A stretch of 64,000 nucleotides of DNA from positions 1 through 64,000 of the forward strand of contig JAFGES010000103.1 of NCBI GenBank assembly GCA_016931455.1, given 5' to 3'. The position numbers and the translations under genes were made by a program. Shown here piece by piece: positions 47,442-56,266 of this stretch (position 1 is its first letter; every line of letters starts with the position of its first letter). The notes below the pieces were generated by a model. It saw only the letters and a list, made by a program, of their open reading frames with translations, was not told the DNA's origin and ran no database searches. Origin of the DNA: Desulfobacterales bacterium. GTDB lineage: Bacteria; Desulfobacterota; Desulfobacteria; Desulfobacterales; JAHDSC01.

Positions 47442-47885
47442 ATGTTCCGAAAACGAATTATATCAATGGAAATGGAAAGAAAAGACCACGGATTTACGCT
47501 TTTGGAAGTCCTGATTACCATGGCTATTTTTGCAATCGGTATTTTGGCAGTGTTTACGCTGCAAATTAATTCCATTAGTGCTAATACCGCTGCCGGGATG
47601 TATACGGAAGCCAACGCCATAGCGGTAGAGCGAATGGAGCGATTAATGGCCATGCCGTTTAACGATACCGAGAACGGCGGTCCTGAAGTTTTTGGCCGAT
47701 ACACCGTATCGTGGATGGTAACAGATGATACGCCGATACCGGCTATGACAATGACTGATCCCAGCAATCCTACCGGTCCTTCACTTCAAATTACGGTTTG
47801 TAAAACCATAAACGTAAATGTGGCTTGGGCAAATCTCGGTGGAGCAAAGCAAATTTCACTTGATTTTATAAAAACAAATACCTGA
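47442..47885 (+). CDS. PilV-type minor pilin (cassette 1)
   Basis: 147 residues. The cleavage motif is HGFTLLEVLITMAIFAIG, with Glu at +5 and the start at ATG 47442 (GGAG nine bases upstream); ATG 47466 is an alternative. QINSISANTAAGMYTEANAIA and RMERLMAMPF are typical of the PilV/GspI-like body. It lies between PilW and PilX in the standard tip order. Confidence 0.85.
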   Translation: MFRKRIISMEMERKDHGFTLLEVLITMAIFAIGILAVFTLQINSISANTAAGMYTEANAIAVERMERLMAMPFNDTENGGPEVFGRYTVSWMVTDDTPIPAMTMTDPSNPTGPSLQITVCKTINVNVAWANLGGAKQISLDFIKTNT

Positions 47886-47933
47886 TCAATATATTTAAGC
47901 GAACCATTTCAGCGAGATATAGAGAGGATAATA

Positions 47934-48413
47934 ATGATGCAGCAGGTAAAAATAGTTCTTAAAAATGAAAAAGGATCTACTATTGTCATTTCTTTAATGA
48001 TTTTGGTATTGCTCACGGTTATCGGGATTTCTGCAACCCATACAAGTACTGTTGAAACACTGATATCAACAAATGATTTATTTAACAAAATAACCTTTTA
48101 TGCCGCGGAAAGCGGCTGGCAAATATCAGTCAATTGGCTTGATTCCCAATATCCTCTGAGTACTATCGATGGGGGACTGGACATGACCGGTGGAGCAATT
48201 GGTTTTACCAACGCTAAATTTGGCGTCCCGGATACATTTCAACTCGCTTCCAACAACGGCTTTTCTGCTAAGGTAAGTTTTGCCGGTGCAAATAATGTTC
48301 CCGGCTACAGCACAGAGTTTAAAAGATACAGATATGAGGTAGAGTCAACCGGGCGTGGACCTCGGGATTCGGAAGCAACAATAGAGGTAACGCTCGAAAA
48401 ATTGAATATGTAG
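47934..48413 (+). CDS. PilX-type minor pilin (cassette 1)
   Basis: 159 residues. The N-terminal segment has NEKGSTIVISLMILVLLTVIGI, a PilX_N-type helix with a cleavage site after Gly14 rather than the classical Phe, and the conserved AAESGWQ helix follows. PilX nucleates the tip together with PilY1 in Neisseria and Pseudomonas. It ends 12 bases before pilY1, so they are presumably co-translated. Confidence 0.82.
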   Translation: MMQQVKIVLKNEKGSTIVISLMILVLLTVIGISATHTSTVETLISTNDLFNKITFYAAESGWQISVNWLDSQYPLSTIDGGLDMTGGAIGFTNAKFGVPDTFQLASNNGFSAKVSFAGANNVPGYSTEFKRYRYEVESTGRGPRDSEATIEVTLEKLNM

Positions 48414-48425
48414 GAGGCTACTAAA

Positions 48426-51400
48426 ATGGAACCATGTTCAAAAAGATTTATAAATTTATATTTGCTTTTAGTTTTATTCGGCATCATAGGGGTTACAACA
48501 AATGACAATGCCTATGCGGTTGTCACATTAACGGCCCCTTCTGGTTATATAAAAGGTTCCCTGAATGTGAATTCGCAATATTATGTCGATAGAACTTATA
48601 CAATCACTTCCCAACCCAATAATTTTGAAACCTATACTGCTATTTTGACTAAAAACGATGATAAAAGTATTACGGACGAGCAATACATAGTCTTGACATT
48701 ATCTTCGGCAGCGACAATTTATATTGCCTATGATAATCGGGCAAGTTCACTGCCCAATTGGCTGCAAAGTTTTTCAGCCACGGGAGACACTATTGGTACC
48801 ACGGACGTGACACTCAATCTTTACGCTAAAGCTTATTCCGCGGGCCAAGTTACCTTGGGTGGAAATATGAGTGCCGGAGCCGCCGGCACGGGTAGTAATT
48901 ACATTGTTTATGTGGCCGAGGAGGCCACTCCCGCTCCCCTTTCCGTTGATCCCTCAAGTCTGACACTTGGCCCGGGCAATACGGCAAATGCAACCATTAT
49001 GGGCGGGACAACTCCCTATAACATGATTAACGGCAATGAATCCGTGGTGACCGCAATCCTCGTGGACAATGTTGTCACCCTAACTGGAGTGGCGGATGGA
49101 ATGGCAACAATTACGATTACCGATAGTGCTTCTCCTTCAGGCACCGTTACCCTTTCAGTGACTGTATCCTCTGTTTTAACAATTGATCCGACATCGCTGA
49201 ATTTAACGGTAGGCGGTATTGGAACGGCAACGATAAGTGGCGGTACGAGTCCCCATACCATCAGTTCAGCTAATGAATCCGTGGCGACGGCAACTGTTGA
49301 AACTACGACCGTTACAATAAGCGCGGTGGCAGAAGGAAGTACGACGATTACCGTTTCCGATAGTGCAAATCCTTCCGCTAATGTTGAAATTTCAGTTGTG
49401 GTTGTTGCTCCGTTGAGCCTTACACCCTCGACCTTGAATATGAGCATAGGAGATAGCCAAACGGTAACTATTAGCGGCGGTATAAGCCCATACAACGTAG
49501 CCTCCGGCAATAACTCCGTGGCAACCACCACAGTCAGCGGCAACCAACTGACCATAAATGCGATCGCCGCCGGCAATATCAGCGTAACGATTATGGATAG
49601 TGTTTCTAATCTATTTACACTTTTAGTAAATGTCGGCACCACCACCACTTCAGGTTTGGAAAATTGTCCACTTCCGCCGTTTATTTCCGGTACAGCCGTT
49701 GAGCCGAATATTCTGATAATTTTGGATCATTCCGGTTCGATGGGCAGTGGAACCGGTTCAAGATGGGATACCGCAAAAACCGTTGTCAAAGATATCATCG
49801 ATCAATTTCCGAACGTCAGATTCGGTCTTATGCGGATGGATGGAAGTGACGGTAGCGGTGCGGATAGAATTTCGGTTGAACAAACCGTACTGAGACAAGG
49901 TGGAAAAATATTGAAACCTTGCGGCACGTTGGGAGATGAAATCAAGACCTACATTACAAATTGGGGAGACAACAGTAACGTTCCTCAAACCTGGACTAAT
50001 CTTGCCGAAACCCTGGCCACGGGCGGCCAATATTTTGCAACTGCAATCGAAGGCGGCAGCCGAGTTGGAAAAGGACCTGACGGCTTTGGTTATTATCAGA
50101 AAAATTACCATTATCTGGACATGGCATCTGATGCCACGATTACCGATGATATGGGAAATCTTATTGATACAACCAGTCCTATTCAATATTATTGCCAACA
50201 GTCTTTTATTATTTTTATTACCGATGGGCTCGCAAACAATGATAATGATTGGAATATCGTAACCGAAGTGATCGGAGATTATGATGGTGACGGTGATACC
50301 ACCGGTTCGAATAATTATTTTGATGATGTTGCCAAGTATTTGTATGATCATGATATGCGATCCGATTTTTCTGAAACACAAAATATTACTACTTATGTAA
50401 TTGGATTTTGTATTGATGACCCGTTATTATCCAGTGCGGCTGCAAAAGGCGGCGGTGAATATTATACGGCCAATAATGCTGATGGATTGGCAACGGCTTT
50501 AAGCAGTGCGGTGGATAATATCTTGGATAAAATTTCATCCGGCACGGCGGTTTCAACCATTTCAACCTCGTCGGAATCGGACGACTACCTTATTCGAGCC
50601 AAGTTTTTGCCCGGTTCCTGGAAAGGGTATTTGGAAGCGTTTACCATGCCGTATCATTCAGAAGATGATCCCATTTGGGAAGCCGGGCAGCTTCTATCTG
50701 ATACGAATGTTACTCAGCGGCATATCTATACTTATATGAGTTCCGAAACGACAAAAAAACAGGAATTTGTCTCAACAAATACAGCTTTATTATCCGATCT
50801 CAATGAACAGTGGGCACTTGATGATTTGCAAGATGCCGCCGACTTGATGAACGCTATCAGAGGAGAAGGCGATGACTGGCCTCTTGGGGATATCATTTAT
50901 TCCACCCCCATTTCGGTTGGCAAACCGAAGTTTTATTATGACGGCAGCTATCAAACATTTAAGACAGATGCGGGCTCAAGGCCGGCAATGGTTTATGTTG
51001 GAGCAAATGATGGAATGTTACATGCTTTCAATTCAAGCGATGGTTCGGAAGCATGGGCATTTATTCCTGAAAATATTCACGCTGATCTAAAAAATCTATC
51101 GGAAGTCGATTGTCATAAATATTATGTGGACTTAAGCTCCTATGCTACTGATATCTGGGATGGGAGCAGTTGGAAAACCGTCTTGATCGGTGGCAATCGG
51201 TTGGGAGGTGAAGAGTATTTTTGCCTGGATATTACCAACCCCGCCTATAACAGTTTTGCAATTTTATGGGACATGATTCCATTTTCCGGCAGCAAGTCCA
51301 CCACAATGCCGGCTGTCGGCAAAATACAAGGAGGTGGACTCGATAAATGGATGGCGATAATTACCAGCGGCTATCATGAAGGAACGAATTTGGGTAAAAT

Positions 51401-52334
51401 TGCTGCATTCAATTTTACGGACGGAGCCAAAGAAGTGATTTGGGATGACGGTGGTTCGAGCGTCAATGAATTAACTACACAAGCTAAAAAGATCAGTAGT
51501 TTATATTATACCTTGTCTTCTCCTGCCGCGGTAGACTCGGATGAGGATGGATATTTAGATCTTATTTATGCCGGAGACACTGAAGGCTCTCTATGGAAAT
51601 TTTATTATGATTATGTGGATGATGTGTGGAAAAAAACTGAACTTTTTCAAACCGGAGGGCAAGCCATCACCGCCAAGCCGCTATTGGTTTTTGATGATGA
51701 CGGTAAACTGAGAATATTTTTTGGAACCGGTCAATATCTAATTGGTAATGATCGCTATAATTCGAACCGAAATGCTTTGTACTGCCTAATAGAAAATAAA
51801 GTACAAACAGCAGATGCAAACAATAACCATTTTATAAGCGTCTCGGCATTAGATAAAAATAATGACCTTTTGGAGTTGACATCTATTAAGACCAAAGAGG
51901 CATTTGATAATCTGAGTGAAGCCGAGATGGAAAAAGTGAATACTAAGGGATGGTATTTCCAACTAGATGTACCCACCGGTCCTGGTGAAGGTGTACTTGA
52001 GTCCGCTGAAGCTATTGCCGGTATCGTATTCTTTACTAGCTTTACCCCCAATTCAGATGTTTGCGGCTATGGTGGTGAATCCAGATTATATGCCGTTAAT
52101 TACAAAACAGGTCTTCCCGGGAAAAACGGAGATGACCCGGTTATAGCCGATGGTGAAGAAGGTGAAAGATATAAAACTCTGGGGCCGGGGCTTCCATCAA
52201 AACCTGTCTTTTATTTTGACAAAAAGACTAAACAGTCTGAATTAATCATTCAAACAAGTGATACAAGTGTGCACGGAGAGCCGATCAATGTAGGGTATAG
52301 ACCCATGAAGATTACTTCATGGAAAATACAATAG
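48426..52334 (+). CDS. pilY1: PilY1-like pilus tip adhesin with Ig-like repeats, VWA and beta-propeller domains
   Basis: 1302 residues. Signal peptide ends near NDNAYA. Residues about 170-400 contain three Ig-like (BID_2-type) repeats, each starting with LxxxPxxL and containing a TIxGGxxPY segment. A VWA domain (about 425-690) has the MIDAS-like DHSGSMG motif. The C-terminal half is a PilY1 propeller, with VYVGANDGMLHAF (about 855) and a calcium-binding-like loop DSDEDGYLD (about 1037). PilY1 acts in pilus retraction, adhesion and mechanosensing. The Ig-like tandem is an addition to the classical PilY1 layout. Confidence 0.9.
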   Translation: MEPCSKRFINLYLLLVLFGIIGVTTNDNAYAVVTLTAPSGYIKGSLNVNSQYYVDRTYTITSQPNNFETYTAILTKNDDKSITDEQYIVLTLSSAATIYIAYDNRASSLPNWLQSFSATGDTIGTTDVTLNLYAKAYSAGQVTLGGNMSAGAAGTGSNYIVYVAEEATPAPLSVDPSSLTLGPGNTANATIMGGTTPYNMINGNESVVTAILVDNVVTLTGVADGMATITITDSASPSGTVTLSVTVSSVLTIDPTSLNLTVGGIGTATISGGTSPHTISSANESVATATVETTTVTISAVAEGSTTITVSDSANPSANVEISVVVVAPLSLTPSTLNMSIGDSQTVTISGGISPYNVASGNNSVATTTVSGNQLTINAIAAGNISVTIMDSVSNLFTLLVNVGTTTTSGLENCPLPPFISGTAVEPNILIILDHSGSMGSGTGSRWDTAKTVVKDIIDQFPNVRFGLMRMDGSDGSGADRISVEQTVLRQGGKILKPCGTLGDEIKTYITNWGDNSNVPQTWTNLAETLATGGQYFATAIEGGSRVGKGPDGFGYYQKNYHYLDMASDATITDDMGNLIDTTSPIQYYCQQSFIIFITDGLANNDNDWNIVTEVIGDYDGDGDTTGSNNYFDDVAKYLYDHDMRSDFSETQNITTYVIGFCIDDPLLSSAAAKGGGEYYTANNADGLATALSSAVDNILDKISSGTAVSTISTSSESDDYLIRAKFLPGSWKGYLEAFTMPYHSEDDPIWEAGQLLSDTNVTQRHIYTYMSSETTKKQEFVSTNTALLSDLNEQWALDDLQDAADLMNAIRGEGDDWPLGDIIYSTPISVGKPKFYYDGSYQTFKTDAGSRPAMVYVGANDGMLHAFNSSDGSEAWAFIPENIHADLKNLSEVDCHKYYVDLSSYATDIWDGSSWKTVLIGGNRLGGEEYFCLDITNPAYNSFAILWDMIPFSGSKSTTMPAVGKIQGGGLDKWMAIITSGYHEGTNLGKIAAFNFTDGAKEVIWDDGGSSVNELTTQAKKISSLYYTLSSPAAVDSDEDGYLDLIYAGDTEGSLWKFYYDYVDDVWKKTELFQTGGQAITAKPLLVFDDDGKLRIFFGTGQYLIGNDRYNSNRNALYCLIENKVQTADANNNHFISVSALDKNNDLLELTSIKTKEAFDNLSEAEMEKVNTKGWYFQLDVPTGPGEGVLESAEAIAGIVFFTSFTPNSDVCGYGGESRLYAVNYKTGLPGKNGDDPVIADGEEGERYKTLGPGLPSKPVFYFDKKTKQSELIIQTSDTSVHGEPINVGYRPMKITSWKIQ

Positions 52335-52539
52335 TTTCATTTGATTCGAATTGCATTGCTCTTGAATGATAAAGTCTTACAGGGCAACGGACGATTTCTG
52401 TGGATAGGAAGGAGGGACCGGGTTCATATTATTATAAAATAGTGTCAGAATAACAAAGTATTGTATGATTGCAGGTTATAGAGACACAACGAGTTATGTG
52501 CTTGAATCCATGAGCCCAGCACTGACGGAGAGTAATATA

Positions 52540-53034
52540 ATGAAAAATCATCCCAAAAATCGTGTTCGATCAGACGATGGGTTTACCTTGATAGAACTAT
52601 TGACTATTATAAGTATTATTTCACTTATGTCAGCTCTTGCTATTCCCAATTTTTTTGAATGGCGGCAATCGGCAAAACTCAACAGTGCGATTCAAACCCT
52701 AACTTCGGATTTGGCCATGGCTCGTATGCATGCCATTAAGCTTTACAATTCGACAGGATCTGGAGTGGACGTGGTATTTGCAGCCAATGGGTATACAATT
52801 TTTATTGACGATGATAATGATAACGTTATTGACACGGGTGAGGCGGTGCTCAGGAATAAGACTTATCCGGCCGGCGTTTCCATGAACGCCGTTACATTCA
52901 CAGGAAGTCGGACGGTTTTTCATAGAGCTGGTAGTGTCAGCCCTGCAGGTTCGGTGACACTCAATCACGGCAGTGGTCTGCGTATGAGAGTTGTTGTCAG
53001 TTTTGTCGGACGTATCCGGGTGGAAACGATTTAA
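52540..53034 (+). CDS. GspH/FimT-type minor pseudopilin (cassette 2)
   Basis: 164 residues from ATG 52540, with GGAG nearby; an earlier in-frame ATG (52465) would add 25 non-conserved residues. The cleavage motif is DDGFTLIELLTIISIISLMSALAIP, cited as GFTLIELL. SAIQTLTSDLAMARMHAIKL is the FimT pattern. Like the first FimT gene it begins a cassette, but no strong sigma-54 match was seen in front. One short acidic loop (DDDNDNVIDTGE) recalls those in PilW of cassette 1. Confidence 0.85.
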   Translation: MKNHPKNRVRSDDGFTLIELLTIISIISLMSALAIPNFFEWRQSAKLNSAIQTLTSDLAMARMHAIKLYNSTGSGVDVVFAANGYTIFIDDDNDNVIDTGEAVLRNKTYPAGVSMNAVTFTGSRTVFHRAGSVSPAGSVTLNHGSGLRMRVVVSFVGRIRVETI

Positions 53035-53047
53035 CAGGGGTTTCTTT

Positions 53048-53587
53048 ATGAGTGAAAATAACAAATTCGGATTTACCCTGATTGAACTGCTAATCGCCAT
53101 GGCAATTTTTTCAATCGTGATGGCGTCTGTGTTTAGTGCCTATATCGCATCCAGTCGAACGGCCAATGTCCAGAATGCGTCAGCCGCTGCTCAGCAGGCA
53201 GTACGTGTGGGAATTGACCTCATGACCCAGGATATCCGCATGGCAGGGTATGACCCGCTCCAAACTTCCGGTGCATCAATTGCCATTAGCCAACCCGTAA
53301 AAATCCAGGTGACATCAGACAGAAATGCGAATGGCGTTATTAATGATGCTAACTTTGAAAGAGTGACTTATGATCTTGTCGGGGGAAGCTTGAGACGGAT
53401 TCTGTATGAAGGAAGTGGCATCCAACAGATTCAGCCCCTGATCGATAATGTCACAAGTTTAGTGTTTACCTATTCCGGCAACTGCAATGTAACTATTGTA
53501 TTAGAGGTTACGGAGTCTGCAGGGAGGAGTGACCCTGTTTCTCGCAGCCTGGAAACAACGGTTTATTGCCGCAACCTGGATTTATAA
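53048..53587 (+). CDS. PilW-type minor pilin (cassette 2)
   Basis: 179 residues from ATG 53048 (AGGGG upstream); the ATG at 52991 overlaps the previous gene. The leader MSENNKFG precedes FTLIELLIAMAI. DLMTQDIRMAGYDPLQTSG is the PilW/GspJ-like signature. It is much shorter than PilW of cassette 1 and has no run of acidic Ca-type loops, so the calcium signature is cassette-specific. Confidence 0.85.
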   Translation: MSENNKFGFTLIELLIAMAIFSIVMASVFSAYIASSRTANVQNASAAAQQAVRVGIDLMTQDIRMAGYDPLQTSGASIAISQPVKIQVTSDRNANGVINDANFERVTYDLVGGSLRRILYEGSGIQQIQPLIDNVTSLVFTYSGNCNVTIVLEVTESAGRSDPVSRSLETTVYCRNLDL

Positions 53588-53626
53588 ATGGTGATCGGTC
53601 ATGCCGGGAAAAGGGAAAGCCAAGCT

Positions 53627-54013
53627 ATGAAAGTATTAACACATTTCAAGCCAAGGGCAAATAATGAAAAAGGCTTTACGCTTATTGAGGTTTTGCTTGT
53701 GATGGGGGTTTTTGCCATCGGCATTCTGGCGGTGGCCAGTATGGAGATCACCGCATTTCAAGGGAATCGGTCTGCCCGGTTAAGGACCGAGGCTGCGACC
53801 CGTGCCTCGGAATACCTGGAAGGGCTGGTTTTTCAGGGGTATTCCGCAATTTCTAACGGGTCTGCAACAGAGGGAGATATCGGGCTTTTGTGGACAGTGT
53901 TAAACAATACCCCCATTAACGATACCAAAACAATTACGGTTACCGCATCATGGAACGACCGCGGGGAACTGCGGAACGTTGTTTTCAGCTATATCATCAC
54001 CGATCCCAATTAA
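53627..54013 (+). CDS. PilV-type minor pilin (cassette 2)
   Basis: 128 residues from ATG 53627; an in-frame ATG at 53588 immediately follows the previous stop and lacks a ribosome binding site. The cleavage motif is NEKGFTLIEVLLVMGVF, and FAIGILAVASMEITAF matches the same stretch in PilV of cassette 1 (FAIGILAVFTLQINSI), which shows the two are paralogues. The tail is short. It lies between PilW and PilX of cassette 2. Confidence 0.83.
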   Translation: MKVLTHFKPRANNEKGFTLIEVLLVMGVFAIGILAVASMEITAFQGNRSARLRTEAATRASEYLEGLVFQGYSAISNGSATEGDIGLLWTVLNNTPINDTKTITVTASWNDRGELRNVVFSYIITDPN

Positions 54014-54072
54014 TTTAGTTCAATACGCTGTAATAATGAAAATTTATAAAAATATGCCAGGAGGACCATGCC

Positions 54073-55380
54073 ATGAAATATTTCCAATGCACTAACATAT
54101 TAAAGCAGCAGGATGGCAGCGCGATGGTCATAGCCCTGATGATGATGGCCTTGTTGAGTATCATCGGGATAAATGCAGTGACCATATCCTCCACGGAGCA
54201 GCAGATTAGCGTTAATGCCGAGACACAGAAAATGGCATTCTACGATGCTGATTCCGGTGTTCAATATACCCTGGGCAGTATTGAAAATGCACTGGAGAAC
54301 GGAGTGCCCAATGTGCTTCCCACTTCTATAGGAAGTAGCGTTGCCTATACCTATGGCACACCGGCCGGATTTTTCTTCAATATTTCAAACATATCCATGA
54401 CCGGTAGTAATGTCTATTCGTTTACAAGTACCGGCAATTCCGGCAATGCGCATATAGATGCTCAGGCTGTCATCAGTGTAACTTTTCGGAAAGGGGCTAC
54501 AAATCCAATTGAGTTTGCCGCTTTTGGAGATGAAAAACTAGATACAAAAAATGGGGGAACGACGCAAAGTTATGACAGCAGCAGCGCTGATCCCACAAAA
54601 AATGATCCTTCCCATCCTTCTTTCCAATCAACCCATGAGGCTGATGTGGGGTCAAATGACTGGCTGGTAACCCATAATGGAGCTATGATAGATGGGGACG
54701 GTGTATTCGGCGAACAGGATGATGGTTCTGCTACACAGGATGGTATACACGGGGGAACTATTTTCTATGGGACCGCCGGAGTCGACGCAGGACGCATTGA
54801 TCCGGACCCGTTGGGGATAAATTCCGGGGGCGTGTATGATCCGACGACTTACAGTGCCAGTAACGACAATGCTACCCATGCAACCATTAATGGGGCATTC
54901 ATTGCCGGAGACACGATAAGCACCAGCAACGGAGATAATGTTACTCTGACCGGAAAGGTTGGGGGGTCTAATTTCTATTTTACGAGTGTTGAATTGAAAA
55001 ATAATGTTACCCTTGTTATTAATACCACTTTAGGACCGGTAAACATTTTTTTGGATGGCGGCGGTGCGACAACGGGAACCATCTTTGATGCCAAGAACAG
55101 CTCGATTACCAATACGAGTGGGAACCCCACTGATTTTTCCATTTATTCCAATTCAGCGCAAAAGATTGATTTCAAACATGGAAGTGAGTTTCGGGGCTTT
55201 GTATACGCCCCGTTGGGAGATATTGACATGAAAAACAGTTCAGCTGTTTACGGAGCTTTATGGGGAAAAACCGTTGACATAAAAAATTCAGGAACACTTT
55301 ATTATGATGCAGCGTTGAGTGATAAGTATATCGTTACAACAAATGATGTATCACTCCTGTCCTGGGAAGAAGTTCAATAG
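54073..55380 (+). CDS. PilX-like minor pilin with large C-terminal domain (cassette 2)
   Basis: 435 residues. The N-terminal helix DGSAMVIALMMMALLSIIG and the AEITQK..AFYDADSGVQ-type segment (cited as MAFYDADSGVQ) are the PilX_N signature. Residues about 150-430 form a large repeat-rich domain (VNIFLDGGG, SSITNTSGNPTDFSIYS, GSEFRGFVYAPLGDIDMKNSS, cited in parts) of the DUF7305 type seen in deltaproteobacterial PilX proteins, probably a beta-solenoid exposed on the pilus. Cassette 2 therefore ends with this long PilX instead of a PilY1. Confidence 0.78.
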   Translation: MKYFQCTNILKQQDGSAMVIALMMMALLSIIGINAVTISSTEQQISVNAETQKMAFYDADSGVQYTLGSIENALENGVPNVLPTSIGSSVAYTYGTPAGFFFNISNISMTGSNVYSFTSTGNSGNAHIDAQAVISVTFRKGATNPIEFAAFGDEKLDTKNGGTTQSYDSSSADPTKNDPSHPSFQSTHEADVGSNDWLVTHNGAMIDGDGVFGEQDDGSATQDGIHGGTIFYGTAGVDAGRIDPDPLGINSGGVYDPTTYSASNDNATHATINGAFIAGDTISTSNGDNVTLTGKVGGSNFYFTSVELKNNVTLVINTTLGPVNIFLDGGGATTGTIFDAKNSSITNTSGNPTDFSIYSNSAQKIDFKHGSEFRGFVYAPLGDIDMKNSSAVYGALWGKTVDIKNSGTLYYDAALSDKYIVTTNDVSLLSWEEVQ

Positions 55381-55503
55381 GCTGTACAAACTCTAACTAT
55401 CTATGCTTTATCTCACCGGTCAACAAGGTAAACGTATATTGTGGAATTGCTTTGAAATATATAATCTTGGGTATGTAATGCTGGTTTTCAATTAACTGAA
55501 AGG

Positions 55504-56061
55504 CTATTGAATGGTCTCATTCCACCATTCCGGCAATGTGCCTTTATAAAGATCCTGAACTTTCTGAAGTAACTGGGTTTGTTCCTCCTTCAGGTTCAGT
55601 AAATGGTACCAGGCTTTATCTTTGGCGGCCTGGTCTTTTTCTTCTTTTGCAGTGTTGAAATATTCAATTTGGGTTATCAAGTCGTTGTGGATGCGCCGTT
55701 GAGCCGACTTGACTTCCTGCTCTTTTTTCTGAAAATCCGGAATTTCTCTGTTGCTATCAATAGTATTGATCGTTGATTTTTCTGTTTCCAATGAATCTGC
55801 CGGGATTTCAACGGTGGAAGGATCTGTTTGAATAATTTCTTTTGGTGCTGGCGCATCAGAATCCGTGATGGTTGAAATTTTTTCTTTGGGGAGCCCCACA
55901 GTCCCACCAGAATAGAAAAATTTTATTTTCCCGTCTTCTTCCCAGTATTCGTCGGTAATAAAACTGATGTCGGCTTTCAGTTTGATTTGGTAACCGGCTG
56001 GGCACACCGTCGGCAACACCAACGCCGCTAAAAACACTATCACCCATATCCATTTCCACAT
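55504..56061 (-). CDS. Secreted protein of unknown function
   Basis: 185 residues with an N-terminal signal peptide (hydrophobic 4-21, cleavage near CPAG). The mature part begins YQIKLKADISFITDEYW and GGTVGLPKEKI, a beta-rich stretch. It is followed by a charged, helical region rich in Lys, Glu and Gln (about 95-175). I cannot assign a family. It is convergent with the second pilin cassette and next to the LysM gene, so an envelope role is plausible but unproven. Confidence 0.6.
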   Translation of the reverse strand: MWKWIWVIVFLAALVLPTVCPAGYQIKLKADISFITDEYWEEDGKIKFFYSGGTVGLPKEKISTITDSDAPAPKEIIQTDPSTVEIPADSLETEKSTINTIDSNREIPDFQKKEQEVKSAQRRIHNDLITQIEYFNTAKEEKDQAAKDKAWYHLLNLKEEQTQLLQKVQDLYKGTLPEWWNETIQ

Positions 56062-56266
56062 AATGAGAATCCCTTGATTTGTCTATTTGATATTTCTCAG
56101 CTCAAAAACTTGAAGATTCTGAAAAAATAATATTTTAAATGTAAGGTGCGTAGCATAAAATAAATCTACAATTATTTCCCTTAGGGGCAAGGAATAAACC
56201 CCGCCCCTGAATGCATTGAATTCAAATTAATATGTCAATTTGTTTTTTCTTGGATTTCAAAAAAAA

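Noticed and set aside
49016-49648. 210-codon minus-strand frame over the PilY1 Ig-like repeats
   Set aside because: Its repeated low-complexity sequence mirrors the sense repeats, so it is an artefact of composition.
56183-56208. AGGGGC/GCCCCT inverted repeat near the LysM gene
   Set aside because: Only six paired bases with a 14-base loop and no T-run; not a convincing terminator.
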